64,000 nt of DNA from Ashinkailepas kermadecensis. Lineage: Eukaryota; Arthropoda; Thecostraca; Neolepadidae. Each line of letters opens with the position of its first letter. Within the stretch, counting starts at the first letter, position 1. Below are positions 12,855 to 24,921 of this stretch, piece by piece. Below the pieces are notes generated by a model. It was not told the DNA's origin. It saw only the letters and a list, made by a program, of their open reading frames with translations, and did not search any database. The stretch is from assembly GCA_034440615.1 (NCBI GenBank), contig JAOTOM010005186.1:1159001-1223000 (forward strand), written 5' to 3'. The translations under genes were made by a program, and so were the position numbers.

Positions 12855-13045
12855 TCTGCCGTGCTGGCTAATATCGGCCATGTTGGCTAATATCGGCCGT
12901 GCTGGCTACCATCAGTCGTGCTGGCTACCATCAGTCGTGCTGGCTACCATCAGTCGTGCTGGCTACCATAGTCGTGCTGGTATCGTGCTGGCTACCATCA
13001 GTCGTGCTGGCTACTATCAGTCGTGCTGGCTACCATCGGCCGCAC
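12855..13045. repeat. 20-bp minisatellite, about 8 copies
   Basis: The unit is cgtgctggctaccatcagt with an extra base in some copies. Left-hand copies read gctaatatcggcc and grade into the array. Confidence 0.9.
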
Positions 13046-13234
13046 GGCACACCGGTCGGCTGTTCGAAACGCACGTGCATTAAACACGCACTGCGTGTCG
13101 CACGGATTGAAGAAATTACTCTGCACGACTGCCGCACAAAATAGGGAATCGAACATCAATCTTCATAGAGCGCCAGCACGCTGGACGTGGTGCGGCCGCT
13201 GGCGTACACATGTATAATGTACCGCCCAGCATTA

Positions 13235-13835
13235 GCCCTGCAGGTGAGGAGGGGACTGGTGGTGCGGGGAGCCGTCCAGCTCTGCAGGTGAGTAGGGGAC
13301 CGGTGGTGCGGGGAGGAGCCGCCCAACATCAGCTCTGCAGGTGAGTAGGGGACCGATGGTGCGGGGAGGAACCGTCCAACATCAGCTCAGCAGGTGAGGA
13401 GGGGACCGGTGGTGCGGGGAGGAGCCGCCCAACATCAGCTCTGCAGGTGAGGAGGGGACCGGTGGTGCGGGGAGGTGCCGCCCAACATCAGCTCTGCGGG
13501 TGAGAAGGGGACCGGTGTTGTGAGGAGGAGCCGCCCAACATCAGCTCTGCAGGTGAGTAGGGGACCGATGGTGCGGGGGAGCCGCCCAACATCAGCTCTG
13601 CAGGTGAGTAGGGGACCGATGGTGCGGGGAGGAACCGTCCAACATCAGCTCTGCAGGTGAGGAGGGGACCGGTGGTGCGGGGAGGTGCCGCCCAACATCA
13701 GCTCTGCGGGTGAGAAGGGGACCGGTGTTGTGAGGAGGAGCCGCCCAACATCAGCTCTGCAGGTGAGGAGGGGACCGGTGGTGCGGGGAGGAGCCGTCCA
13801 ATGTCAGCTCTGCAGGTGAGGAAGGGACTGGTGAT
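13235..13835. repeat. 53-bp minisatellite, about 11 copies
   Basis: Shared cores are gctctgcaggtgaggagggg and gcccaacatca. Variants (gagtag, gagaag, accgatgg) recur in blocks: the order at 13450-13560 is seen again at 13660-13760, suggesting segmental duplication inside the array. Confidence 0.93.
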
Positions 13836-14162
13836 GCGGGGAGCCGTATCTACAGGCGGGACCGTTTGGCACGACGGAGTCTGCTCTAATCTGTCGCCTG
13901 GTGTTACCTGTCGCCTGGTGTGGACAACTGCCGATAGTGAGCCATACGCAGCGCACATGAGTGTAGCCTCTAGCAGAGGAATGCATCCTCCCAATGTTCC
14001 TAAACTGCGGTGCCCCCTGGAATAGTTCGTGCGAAGCGCACGCGTCGTTATTGCAGGTTCGCATGGGAAGCTCACAATGCGGCCGCATGCGCCCCTGAAG
14101 CCTACCGTGTCCATCGTTCATCGTCCATCGTTCGCCGCGCACCGTGAAAGCAAGGCAGATAA

Positions 14163-14307
14163 TGCCGGAGGTGAGTAATCTCCGAGTAGAAGGCTCGCCT
14201 CTCAGCTGAACGTGTGTGGGTTCGAGTCCCACGTGCGACTAATCAGCGTGCGAGAGATTGGCGACGCTTTCGCCCACCAGTTCACTTAGTCAAGCCAATA
14301 ACCAACT
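14163..14307 (+). mobile_element. tRNA-derived SINE, third copy of the same family
   Basis: On the plus strand, gagtagaaggctcgcctc and a perfect B box GGTTCGAGTCC (14219-14229) are followed by aatcagcgtgcgagagattg, gcgacgc and the tail caagccaataaccaac. The body and tail correspond to the other two copies, but the cttcgcc box after the head is missing or diverged. Confidence 0.65.
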
Positions 14308-14439
14308 GGCGATGATATGGCGCAGCTCGGAGCGACATGGGCGACGGAATCATACGCTACACTGACATAAGCTGACCAAATATGTGAAAGCGAGCCTGAT
14401 CAGCTATGCACTTACGTGTTGTGCCTGTTCACAGCAGGG

Positions 14440-14680
14440 ATCCACCGGGCCCGCCTGTTGTGTTGGGTAGTAGGGACCCACCAACCCCGCCTGTTATGTT
14501 GGGTAGTAGGGATCCCATAGAGTCCAGCCTGTATGTTGGATAGTAGGGATCTCATATATCCCAGCCTGTATGTTGGGTAGTAGGGATCCCATAGAGCCCA
14601 GCCTGTATGCTGGGTAGTAGGGATCCCATATATCCCAGCCTGTATGTTGGGTAGTAGGGATCTACCAGCCCCGTTTGTTA
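14440..14680. repeat. 37-bp minisatellite, about 6 copies
   Basis: The core is tgttgggtagtagggatccc; the remainder alternates between atagagcc and atatatcc. Confidence 0.92.
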
Positions 14681-14769
14681 TTTTGGGCATCTGCCTGTGT
14701 AGCTGCCTGTGAACATCGGTCCCGACCGTCCCACCACGTACCACGCAGCTGCGGCATCGATTTAACAGC

Positions 14770-14865
14770 GATTATATCATTAAGGAGCACCCTGTTGGGC
14801 GGGGAAAATGGCCCGAGACAACTAAGGAGCACACTGTTGGGCAGGTAAATAGCCAAAGGCAACTC
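14770..14865. repeat. Two-copy direct repeat
   Basis: ctaaggagcac-ctgttgggc and following bases occur twice (about 14779 and 14820), with divergence. Confidence 0.7.
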
Positions 14866-16734
14866 CCAAAACTACAGGCCAATTCACGATCGTGATCAAA
14901 ATGCTATCTTTGGACATGCTACTACAGGGCCAATACAGGCACGCCCATCATTGGACTGCATTCGCATAGATATCGCAGTTTGATGTTTATTCGATAGAAG
15001 TACTATTAAGAGCACATGTCTGCGATCGGTCCGGACCACTGCGCATATGATTATGTAGCTTTGATCTAAAATTAACATTAATACGTAAAATATTGAAGAG
15101 AAAACGATCACCAGAGCAAGCAATTATGCCAGCTTGTATCTACATTGTATCTACAGCTCGTACCTACATAATACCGCAGATGAGGCGGCCATCTTATATA
15201 CCGTTGAAAAATTGTCACATTATTGCATGGTGGTGTGCGTAAGACAATGACTTATGCAAGTGTCAATGATGTGACAACGACTCCAGAAACCGATCCGTAT
15301 ACGTCGTTACCATAATATATCGGAGCGTCGCTGAGCGTGGAGCATGTTTTCCAATGCGGGCGTTGTTGTGACTGAGACATTATACCGATTTCAAACTCAA
15401 TTCCGCCACGCGCCATTCGATTAAAAATTAATTTCTTCCTCCGACAAACAGGATTAAAATATTACTTCTTCCTACGATAAGCGGCCGGCCGAATCACTAC
15501 ACGTGAGGCTTGCTTCTAAAAAAGAACAGCTACGATAAACACTATCAATTAACTGCTAGAAACGTGTAGGCATCCTTCGACCGGCAAAGAGGTAAAATGG
15601 CTAGACCAGGGCAGGTCAGGCTGGGTCAGATTAGGTTTGTAGCGATGAAGGCAGAACATAAATCTGAATGGAATGCTCCGCGGCAGAATATAGCTAAGAA
15701 TTAAATAGCCTAGCCCTCATTGCACACGCAGTGCCGGCCCATGTGCTTGGCCGTGGCACAAGACGGGGAGGGACGGGGAAGTCATCAGACAAGACGTACC
15801 ACCCGGCACCTCACCACGGACAGGTGGCGTGCCGGGTGGATACACTATGTCCTCAATTTGACACATCCATGAGGACCTGGGCCGCCTGAACCAATTCGGC
15901 TGACTGGCCGCACGCACACCTGCTGACGTGTCCGCTGGTGTGGGGAGCGCTCGCGATGCGACGGCCGGCTCAGGGCTGGTGTATGGAGGTGCTGCTCGGT
16001 ACATGTCCGCTGCGAAAAGTACGCACATGCGTGTGTACTTGCAGCAGCGAACATTCAGCGCAAACAAGAGCAAGTTAGATTGCATTAAGCTTGCAGATGA
16101 GCATCGAGATGCTGATTTCATCGCATCGCGAGCCCAGCCACGAGCGAGTAGCTTATCAGCGGGAATGACGACGAGCGCGCATTAATTTCGTGCAACGCCC
16201 ATATTCATCATGGCCTGAAGCGTATGCCGGGGACATGTCAGCCGTGGGACCAGTTTCTGGCGCGGCGGTGGCGCCAAATCAGCTGTCTCCCGCCAATATC
16301 GGAAACTCATCGTCCGCGACGCTGCATCAGCGTGCATCCCGCCCCGCCGGGGATTGGCGGGGCGGGGGGAGGGGGATCGCCACCGACTCTGTCGCCGACC
16401 TCTGCCAATCCGGCACCCGCCAAATTTATCCACCACCCGCCAAATTTATACAATATCGCCGCTCTATTGGAGCCAGTTCGACGGGCGAATTTATCGTTGC
16501 TGACTGCAGCACACAGACAAATATTGCTGGCAACGCCCCCTTGCCCGGGGTGCTCCAGTTGGGTTCCTGGTGGTGCAGCTGGCACCAGATACCTCATCGT
16601 TTGCGTTGGCGCCCCTGTTTTTAAAGGCTGGCGGCGCACTTGCTAGACCCTTCCGGCCAAGGTCGCAAATCTCCGAGCCATGCACCACGGTTGGAAAACG
16701 GTGATTTGTTGGGGGGGGGGTGGTGCAACCGACA
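14866..16734. other. Unique intron DNA
   Basis: AT-richer at 14900-15700, GC-rich at 15720-16650. Short frames only; no motif, TE end or exon was found on either strand. Confidence 0.6.
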
Positions 16735-16975
16735 CACGCCGGTATGTCTGTCTGTTCTTGTGCATTGGCGATGGTGGTGGCGGCAGACGTGGTATGTCTG
16801 TCTGTTTGTGCATTGGCGATGGTGGTGGCGGCAGACGTGGTATGTCAACCGACACACGCCGGTATGTCTGTCTGTTCTGTGTGCATTGGCGATGGTGGTA
16901 GCGGCAGACGTGGTATGTCTGTCTGTTCTGTGTGCATTGGCGATGGTGGTAGCGGCAGACGTGGTATGTCAAGGT
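16735..16975. repeat. Minisatellite of about 50-60 bp, 4 copies
   Basis: The core ggtatgtctgtctgtt precedes gtgcattggcgatggtggt. Two of the four copies have the extra segment caaccgacacacgcc. Confidence 0.9.
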
Positions 16976-17215
16976 GAATGCGGATGCCTTTGGAGCGCAG
17001 CGGAAACGCAAAGCACTGGATGCGACGATTCGTCCTGCTGTCCGGTACACATCTACATCACCACCCACCACACGATGCACATCCACACAATCAGCAGCGT
17101 CGCCATCACACCACAGGATGCACCCACACAGGGATATCGCTTTGCTTGACTTCGGTAGCCTCCATTCGCAGTACCTCTGCTGTAGGGCCATGGCATGCGG
17201 TAGAGTAAATCGTGC

Positions 17216-17432
17216 CGTTCGTGTGGTGAGGCTGACGGGATGTGAGAACGCTACGAAGTGTGTCCATACACGGCACTATTGGTTATTGGTTCGTGTGGTG
17301 AGGCTGACGGGATGTGAGAACACTACGAAGTGTGTCCATACACGGCACTATTGGTTATTGGTTCGTGTGGTGAGGCTGACGGGATGTGAGAACACTACGA
17401 AGTATGTCCATACACGGCACTATTGGTTATTC
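17216..17432. repeat. 72-bp tandem repeat, 3 copies
   Basis: Three nearly identical units start gttcgtgtggtgaggctgac and end tattggttat. Confidence 0.95.
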
Positions 17433-17856
17433 ACATACCCACACACTGAAGCATGGCACGCACATGTTATCATCACATCCACGGTCCATACGTCAGCCAC
17501 GCGGATTGTGTGGGTCTGGATTCGGGAAGAACAACTCTAGCCGAGCATCATCGCAGCATAGGACGCTAATGGGTCTGATGCATCTGAAATGGCACCGAGG
17601 TCAACACGGGCCGCACACGACCAAGTCACGCTGGCAGGTCAAGCGCTGATGATTCGGGAGACGGTCCTGTTGGCAGGCGAGGTCTCTCCGTGATCTGTGG
17701 CTGCGTTGGCCACAGGCATAGCGGTGCAAGTTAAATACACGAGTAAGCACACAAACAACGGTAGCAGCACCCACAAATATCTGAAAACAATGCCGAAAGT
17801 TTCACGTTGTGGCGAGGCTGCACGAGCATGCGGGCGCCAGACTTGCCTCTACGACA

Positions 17857-17932
<76 letters not shown>

Positions 17933-17973
17933 TACATGCACACACCCACGCATATAATCACCCACGCATGCAT

Positions 17974-18020
<47 letters not shown>

Positions 18021-18022
18021 CA
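17857..18022. repeat. (ACGC)n microsatellite, two blocks
   Basis: Two long acgc tracts are separated by about 40 bp of catgca/caccca sequence. The tract ends about 240 bp from exon B. Alternating purine-pyrimidine sequence is Z-DNA prone. Confidence 0.97.
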
Positions 18023-18263
18023 TAATGCAGCGGGCCGAACAACGAGCCAGGTCTGACCTCACAGCTGCTCGGTCAGGATAGTGCACAAGCGGGCCGCCAC
18101 CATCCAACGCCTGCCTAAACGCCCCATGCAAAGGGTGCATGCGTAACGCCTGCAGTCATCACAACAACCGCAACCTTGCAACCAACACCATGCCCCGAAC
18201 ACAGGCACCCACAACCAGCACGACAACCACAACACGCAGAGAAGAGCTAGTCGGAGTTCGTAC

Positions 18264-18348
18264 CTTTTTGCCGTCTAGTTCATGGGATCCTCCCGCTAAC
18301 ACTTTTTCTACGCTAGCCGGGTCGCTGTAGGTGACAAAGCCAAAGCCC
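18264..18348 (-). CDS. Musashi-family RRM1 exon B (RNP1, helix 2)
   Basis: The first base completes the Arg codon begun in exon A, giving R then GFGFVTYSDPASVEKVLAG and GSHELDGKK. RGFGFVTY is the RNP1 octamer; its two Phe residues stack on RNA bases in RRMs. DPASVEKVL followed by HELDGKK is the alpha2 and turn segment seen in Musashi proteins. The acceptor reads ctcctttttag and the donor gtacga. The length of 85 nt is not a multiple of three, so skipping it would shift the frame. The intron after it is phase 0. An (ACGC)n tract lies about 240 bp away, at 17857-18022. Confidence 0.94.
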
Positions 18349-19119
18349 CTAAAAAGGAGAACAGCGTGTGTTGTTCTAGGTTCTAGTTCACCTCACACCA
18401 TTGCACCAGAGAACTAGAGCCTAAAAAGTTATTGACTAGGCGAACGGTGCGTGCCTAATGTGGACCTCCAGCCACGTACACACCTATTCTCACACCAGGT
18501 GACCATAACTCACGCAGTTACACTCTAGTCACGCATGACTCGCAGGTGTGCTCAGTGCTAAAGTCTGCTGCCAGCTGCTAAGTCACACTGTACGGGACTG
18601 GCCCGATGTCAGGTGTGCAGCAACTTGCCGAGCACATATGCGAACATGCGATAATTATACGATTCTATAACCTATCACCTATCTAAAAGCACTAGTTTGT
18701 GTAAACTGGCTAGCATCATCATACTGACCACCTACAAGTACAACACGGCCTATAAGCAGCAAGTCATAACATGTTACATCTATGCACTCAGCAATTCGTC
18801 CAGTAAGTGATGAAGAAAAAAAGCACGTGACACACGTCTGACAGGTTTCTGCCTCTCAATAATCACAGCAGTTCGAAAAAAATGTGCTACATTAATATGC
18901 TTTTAGTCATTTATCATCCTCATCCAAGTTGTATGCTTTCAATATATTTTCTTCAAGTCGTAATATTTTCATAACGATATCAACAAATGTGAAGGATTGA
19001 GAGGGAGGAGTGTCGGAAACTCAGCAATGCCGCCAGCTCAGTAAACATGCTTGAGTGTTACAGCGCCGGATAAGATTGACTATGCCTCGACAGATGACAC
19101 GAGACGTGGCGCGATGCGA
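18349..19119. other. Unique intron DNA upstream of exon B acceptor
   Basis: AT-rich sequence with ctaacct/ctatcacctatc-like pyrimidine stretches on one strand. No frame of 60 codons between about 18330 and 19080. Contains the branch-point/acceptor region of exon B at its left end. Confidence 0.6.
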
Positions 19120-19632
19120 TTAGCCCATCGAGCCGCCGTCCTCAACTGACGATTAGCACATCGAGCCGCCGTCCTCAACTGACGACTAGCCCATCCAGCC
19201 GCCGTCCTCAACTGACGATTAGCACGTCGAGCCGGCGTCCTCAACTGACGATTAGCACATCCAGCCGCCGTCCTCAACTGACGACTAGCCCATCCAGCCG
19301 CCGTCCTCAACTGACGATTAGCACGTCGAGCCGGCGTCCTCAACTGACGATTAGCACGTCGAGCCGCCGTCCTCAACTGACGACTAGCCCATCGAGCCGC
19401 CGTCCTCAACTGACGATTAGCACATCGAGCCGCCGTCCTCAACTGACGATTAGCACGTCGAGCCGGCGTCCTCAACTGACGATTAGCACGTCGAGCCGCC
19501 GTCCTCAACTGACGATTAGCACATCCAGCCGCCGTCCTCAACTGACGACTAGCCCATCGAGCCGCCGTCCTCAACTGACGATTAGCACGTCGAGCCGCCG
19601 TCCTCAACTCTGACGATTAGCCCATCCAGCCG
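19120..19632. repeat. 33-bp minisatellite, about 16 copies
   Basis: The core is gccgtcctcaactgacgatt. Units vary at acatcgag, acgtcgag and cccatccag. A multiple of three gives an 11-residue repeating frame on the minus strand, judged spurious. Confidence 0.95.
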
Positions 19633-19637
19633 CTGCA

Positions 19638-19644
19638 AAATATG

Positions 19645-19703
<59 letters not shown>

Positions 19704-19750
19704 TGCGTGCGTGCGTGCGTGTGTGCGTGTGTGTATATATGTATATATAC
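19638..19750. repeat. (TA)n with flanking GTGC tract
   Basis: A run of about 50 bp of alternating TA is followed by gtgcgtgcgtgc and further tatatg sequence, directly abutting the 33-bp array. Confidence 0.95.
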
Positions 19751-20117
19751 CAGCATCACAGCAAATTCCGAAATAGCACTCTGCATGGAGTAGTTTGGGA
19801 AATTTATGTTGGCGAATTTGGAATGCGTCCAGCTATGTGATGGAGCTCAGCTATTACCGCTGTGGGTTTGTGCCAACTCTGCAATGCATGTGTACAGAAA
19901 GTTGTTGAAATGTGGCGAAAGACTATTCAACAAGAACAACATCGCACATGCCATGGCTTTGCTGTCGGGTTCCCATGATGATGTATATCTGTGTTTGGAC
20001 CGATCTCGCTTAGGTGTTAAATATTTTGCACTTTGATCCGTGTGCATATAATTTCAATGCATTTATAATAATTAATAGTGTATGACACTTTGACTAGATC
20101 GGACAACTTGTGGTTAA

Positions 20118-20170
20118 TTGGTGGCTATGTTCGAGCCCTAAGCATGTGTCCAACGCACTAGGCACACAAT
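20118..20170 (-). mobile_element. tRNA-like promoter segment, possible SINE
   Basis: Minus-strand sequence reads gtgcctagtgcgttggaca (A-box-like), then ggctcgaacatagcc (B-box-like). Spacing is shorter than in a real tRNA. It is probably an old SINE head in unique intron sequence. Confidence 0.33.
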
Positions 20171-20314
20171 GTGAAAATATGGTGGCTCGAAAGGAATCGT
20201 CTTGGATGACACACATAGACCTGGACAGACATACATCCCTCACGTGTCAAAATTAGGTCCAAAGCTTCGCAAATACCGCAGATCCGAAAGCAGCAACCCC
20301 AGTGTCAAGGAGTA

Positions 20315-20432
20315 TTGGCGAGCATTGGAAGGGATGGCACCACTGGATGGCACCTTCGCAGTATTGGCGAGCACTGGAAGGGATGGCACCACTGGATGGC
20401 ACCACTGGATGGCACCACTGGATGGCACCTTC
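20315..20432. repeat. Short duplication with ggcaccactggat units
   Basis: A segment of about 50 bp is present twice and the 13-mer ggcaccactggat is further amplified. Confidence 0.85.
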
Positions 20433-20754
20433 GCGGAATTTGGTGCGAGGCCGCGGCGCCCAGCCGCTGTCGATGGTGATAATTGGGTCAAAGTCGTGCT
20501 GGGTTCTCTCAACTATGTGGACCAGAGCGCAGCAGCACTGGCCAACACAAATCTTGGTGCGGACGCGGCAGCCGGGAGTGGCTCGTTAGGTTTGTCACCA
20601 GTGAAAGCCGACCATCTCGTGTCAAAGAGTGCTGCGAGCCGCCGCGGCGACGGCGCGACGTCATTAAGTTCGGCATTAAGTTCGGCATTAAGTTCTGCGA
20701 AAGTCGGATCAATGCGTTTGAATGCTGGCGGAAAGCGGAGGCCGTCTGCTGCAG

Positions 20755-21252
20755 ACGACTTGGTCTGTTCAGCCCAGACTGTTACATACGACTCGGCCTG
20801 TACAGCCCAGGCTGTTACATACGATCGGTTGTACAGCCCAGACTGGTACAGGCGACTCGGTCTGTGCAGCCCAGACTGGTACAGGCGACTCGGTATGTAC
20901 AGCCCAGACTGGTACAGGCGACTCGGTCTGTGCAGCCCAGACTGGTACAGGCGACTCGGTCTGTGCAGCCCAGACTGGTACAGGCGACTCGGTATGTACA
21001 GCCCAGACTGGTACAGGCGACTCGGTCTGTACAGCACAGACTGGTACAGGCGACTCAGTATGTACAGCCCAGACTGGTACAGCCCAGACTGGTACAGGCG
21101 ACTCGGTCTGTACAGCCCAGACCGGTACAGGCGACTCGGTCTGTACAGCCCAGACTGGTACAAGCGACTCTTGCTGTGGAGCCCAGACTGTTACATACGA
21201 CTCGGTATGTACAGCCCAGACTGTTACACACGACTTGGTCTGTACAGCCCAA
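20755..21252. repeat. 33-bp minisatellite, about 14 copies
   Basis: The core is tacagcccagactggtacag followed by gcgactcggtctg. Outer copies have gttacatacgac instead. The unit length keeps all three plus frames open, producing apparent proteins up to about 350 residues that I do not believe. Confidence 0.95.
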
Positions 21253-22630
21253 ACTAGTTCGTCACCCGACTGTGGTGCATAACGCTAAGCTAAGCTAAGC
21301 TTTCTGACGAATCAGAAGCAGTCATGCGTGACAGTGGACGGTTTCGGAACATTTCGAGGCTTAAAAGTGTCCCATGGATCATCAACCAAGAACGGATCTC
21401 CCCGTCATAGCCGAAGGGATTAAACGAACTTGAAGCAATTTATCAAGCTACGTTTTTAAGCAGCATATCAGATATCTGGTAGATGGTGGCGTTTTCGTTG
21501 AATTATCAAACATTTCTTCTTCTTATGAACATGACCGTACCGTGGAGCAAAATTGGAGGGTTGCTAATATTAGATGTTTCTGGGATAATTGGCTTCTGCA
21601 CCCAGCCGGGATCCGTATGCGGTAGCAATAGGCCAATGACTAAGCCACCCACAGGCCAGTGACTCTTAGCCACTTCGGTACATTCTCCTCCCTCCTTTCG
21701 CTGATAATCATTCCAATGTCCCATCTGACATAGGAATACAGCGACAATTACCACGGGGAGGCTTGATCGTATCAGCCTATGAAGCCTTTTATTCTCCTGA
21801 AGGCCATACATTGGTCCTAAGCCTTTATTTACCTTGCAGGTTGCTTCCAGAGTAAACATTGTCCCATTTCCTCGGTAAAGAGGTACACGTATTGAACACT
21901 GAAATTGCCATGCCAGCTGGCAAGTGCAGCCCACAACAATTGCTGTCTTAAGCCAGTCATTCCAGCTTCTGAGAAAGGCCATGGAGCCATCCATGTGGCA
22001 ATGGCGCGGGAGAGCTTCACGACGCGGGCAACTTCCGACCGCGCGCGCGGCATCATGGAAGTCGGGGCTAAATAGCGAGTCGTTAACCGGACCGGAAAAC
22101 GGCGGCGGCAGCTGCCGCAGGCCGGCGGTCGTCACGACAGGAAGCTGGTGGGGTGGGGGTGCAAGGAGGGGGTTCAGACAATAGAGGCGTGCCGCGACAC
22201 GGCTGGCTGCGCGGCGACCACCCCGCGGACGGCCCGGCGGCCAGGTGCCGACCGCCGACTCACAGCACGCGCCTGCGCCGCGCTCACAGCGGCGTGTCGC
22301 ACGCCGAGCGCCGCCGCCAGCCCGCCGCGCGCGCCGACAACACGGCACTCCGAACGTGTGCATTGATCAATCTCGGTCATTGCCGTAATAACTGGAGTGG
22401 TGTGATTTATGCATGCGCCCCGGGGATCAATGTGTGCACGAGGCGGCGGCCGAAGCCCAGTCGGACTCAGTGCGCCGCTGGTGCATGGCACCGCACACGG
22501 CCGCTAAATATACACGGCCGACACCATCGATTCCGTGCGACGGCTCGCGGCCGGCTCACAAAGCTCCAGCCGCCGGCGAACGGGTGCAGCATCAAATTGA
22601 CTACAGCCTGACGGTGGCGAAAATAGCGGG
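21253..22630. other. Unique intron DNA with one 285-codon minus frame
   Basis: A minus-strand frame runs 22363-21506. Its N-terminal third is low-complexity Arg/Ala from a CpG-rich patch; the rest has two mildly hydrophobic stretches (SSLPVVIVAVFLCQ, GGLVIGLLL). I recognise no family. It could be part of an unknown transposon or chance. Confidence 0.35.
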
Positions 22631-22790
22631 GCGCGTCGGTGGCCGGCAGGCAACAATGCCGTGGACATCGCCTCGCGAGAGGGGCGGCTGGCAGCTGCGA
22701 ACGTCCCGGCGCGTCGGTGGCCGGCAGGCAACAATGCCGTGGACATCGCCTCGCGAGAGGGGCGGCTGGCAGCTGCGAACGTCCCGGCGC
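22631..22790. repeat. 78-bp direct duplication
   Basis: Two identical-looking 78-bp units contain gtggccggcaggcaacaatg and ctcgcgagagggg. Confidence 0.95.
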
Positions 22791-22867
22791 GTCTGTGCAG
22801 TGCAGGGCACAATGCGCACTAGTTGGTGCACGTGAGCAGCATTCGGCAATAGCGTGCACCGTCCGGC

Positions 22868-23032
22868 GCGGCGGCTGGGTCGGCCGCCGCGCCGGACAGC
22901 AGACAGTGCTGAGGAGCCAGCGTCAGGTAGGCACCGACAGACTCGGCGGCTGGGTCGGCCGCCGCGCCGGACAGCAGACAGTGCTGAGGAGCCAGCGTCA
23001 GGTAGGCACCGACAGACTCGGCGGCGCCGCCG
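22868..23032. repeat. 75-bp direct duplication, about 2.2 copies
   Basis: Units contain ggctgggtcggccgccgcgc and gtcaggtaggcaccgacag. Confidence 0.94.
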
Positions 23033-23042
23033 GCCGCCGCTG

Positions 23043-23662
23043 ACACGGCCCTGAGGTCGGGCCCACCACAGCGGCCACCGTCAACACGGCCCTGAGGTCG
23101 GGCCCACCACAGCGGCCACCGTCAACACGCCCTGAGGTCGGGCCCACCATAGCGGCCACCGTCAACACGGCCCTGAGGTCGGGCCCACCACAGCGGCCAC
23201 CGTCAACACGGCCCTGAGGTCGGGGCCCACCACAGCGGCCACCGTCAACACGGCCCTGAGGTCGGGCCCACCACAGCGGCCACCGTCAACACGGCCCTGA
23301 GGTCGGGCCCACCACAGCGGCCACCGTCAACACGGCCCTGAGGTCGGGCCCACCACAGCGGCCACCGTCAACACGGCCCTGAGGTCGGGCCCACCACAGC
23401 GGCCACCGTCAACACGGCCCTGAGGTCGGGCCCACCACAGCGGCCACCGTCAACACGGCCCTGAGGTCGGGCCCACCACAGCGGCCACCGTCAACACGGC
23501 CCTGAGGTCGGGCCCACCACAGCGGCCACCGTCAACACGCCCTGAGGTCGGGCCCACCACAGCGGCCACCGTCAACACGGCCCTGAGGTCGGGCCCACCA
23601 CAGCGGCCACCGTCAACACGCCCTGAGGTCGGGCCCACCACAGCGGCCACCGTCAACACGCC
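23043..23662. repeat. 41-bp minisatellite, about 15 copies
   Basis: The core is ctgaggtcgggcccaccaca followed by gcggccaccgtcaacacggc. Very homogeneous; differences are mostly a missing G in acacggccc. Confidence 0.97.
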
Positions 23663-23699
23663 GTGTATCTGACGCCGGCGCACCGAGCTGTCACAGCAC

Positions 23700-23885
23700 G
23701 GCCGGCGGCGGACACCGACGGTCACCGGCGCTCAGGACGATCGCCGACGGACACCGATGGTCGCCGACGGTCAACCGACGGTCAACCGACGGTCAACCGA
23801 CGGGCACTGGAGGACACTGGTGGACACTGGTGGACACCTGGTGGACACCGGCGGACACCGGCGGACACCGGCGGACACGGACGGA
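23700..23885. repeat. Short 10-14-bp repeats
   Basis: ggtcaaccgac repeats three times near 23765; ggacaccggc repeats near 23850. Confidence 0.85.
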
Positions 23886-24319
23886 GCGGCCACCGCAGAG
23901 ACGTGGTCAGCTTCTTCAGTCCGGCTGAACTGTAGAGCGCGCACTGGACACGGCCGCGGCGACATGACAGCGAGTCGTCCTGCACCAGCGGCGACAAATG
24001 TCCTGCACCAGCGGCGACAAATGCAGAACCGGCGCTGTACGTTAGTGGTTCGCGTCACGCGTTCAACCAGAGAAGGTCCCCATGAGAAAAATGGAGGAAT
24101 GTGTTGATTGCACGCGGCTGCTGGAGTTATTTAGTGACGCGCGGAATGCTCAGACGGTTATGAGAGACCCACTGAAATGGCTTGGCGGAAGCCGACGGAA
24201 TGTACGTGAGGAAGGAACGGACGCGCCGCAGCTGACCGAGCCGAGGTGTGCTGGTGACCGAGCAGGCCACTGTGTCCTGCGCTGTGTCCAGACACCACCT
24301 GCGCCACTGGGATGAACAG

Positions 24320-24700
24320 CTGTGTCAGAGTGTTGCACAGCTGCCGAGACCAGTCACCAGCTGCCGACACTAGCCGATACCAGCTGTACAGCTGCCGATA
24401 CCAACCACCAGCTGCCGACACCAACTGCACAGCTGCTCGATCAATCTGCCATTCAGACAGCCTGACATGTTATAAGTTCACTAGCAGTTGACGTTCAACT
24501 ACCGCTAAAACCGTCTGCCATTCAATGTTCATGGACTGGCTGCCGGTCGATCAATGTGCTTCAGACTGGCTGACGTTCGATCCCTGTGCTTCAGACTGGC
24601 TGACGTTCGATCCCTGTGCTTCAGACTGGCTGTTGCTTGATCCCGGTGCTTCAGACTGGCTGTTGCTTGATCCCTGTAGTTCAGACTGATTTTGTTTAAT
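24320..24700. repeat. Degenerate cagctgccgata repeats and 30-bp repeat
   Basis: cagctgccgataccaac variants occur at 24340-24430, then about five 30-bp units with cttcagactggctg at 24530-24690, immediately left of the MITE. Confidence 0.85.
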
Positions 24701-24718
24701 CTCAATTCATCTTCTACC

Positions 24719-24921
24719 CAGGGGCGCAGCCAAGGAGGTACGGGGACCCGCCTCCACCTCCATCCACCCTTGGCACCCAAAATACACCACATAAAATGAT
24801 ATAATTGTGAGATTTTCATGATGTAAAAACATACACTTTCGGTTGGCTTCGCGCGCTCGAACCTTTCTCCATTTCATCACATTTTTGGTCGCCCCCTTTG
24901 GAAAATCTTGCTGCGCCACCG
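24719..24921. mobile_element. hAT-like MITE, 203 bp
   Basis: The left end is CAGGGGCGCAGCCAAG and the right end, read inward on the other strand, is CGGTGGCGCAGCAAGA, giving imperfect terminal inverted repeats sharing GGCGCAGC-AAG. An 8-bp direct repeat, cttctacc, abuts both ends (24711-24718 and 24922-24929), as expected for hAT transposition. There is no coding capacity. One caution: the right-hand cttctaccc is itself repeated once more downstream. Confidence 0.72.

Larger units (their letters stand above)
5296..18263 (-). other. Intron of about 13.0 kb between exons B and C
   Basis: Bounded on the minus strand by gtacga (18263 downward) and tatgtttcag (ending at 5296). It holds tandem arrays with 20- to 72-bp units and at least two tRNA-like SINE heads. 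No other exon was recognised inside it. Confidence 0.88.

Noticed and set aside
20202..21298. Frames of 186-351 codons with Tyr-Ser-Pro-Asp-Trp-Tyr repeats
   Set aside because: Driven by the 33-bp minisatellite; all three plus frames are open together.
21506..22363. 285-codon minus-strand frame with two hydrophobic stretches
   Set aside because: No family recognised, an Arg/Ala-rich start in CpG-rich DNA and no supporting exon structure. Left as a doubtful frame, not a gene.
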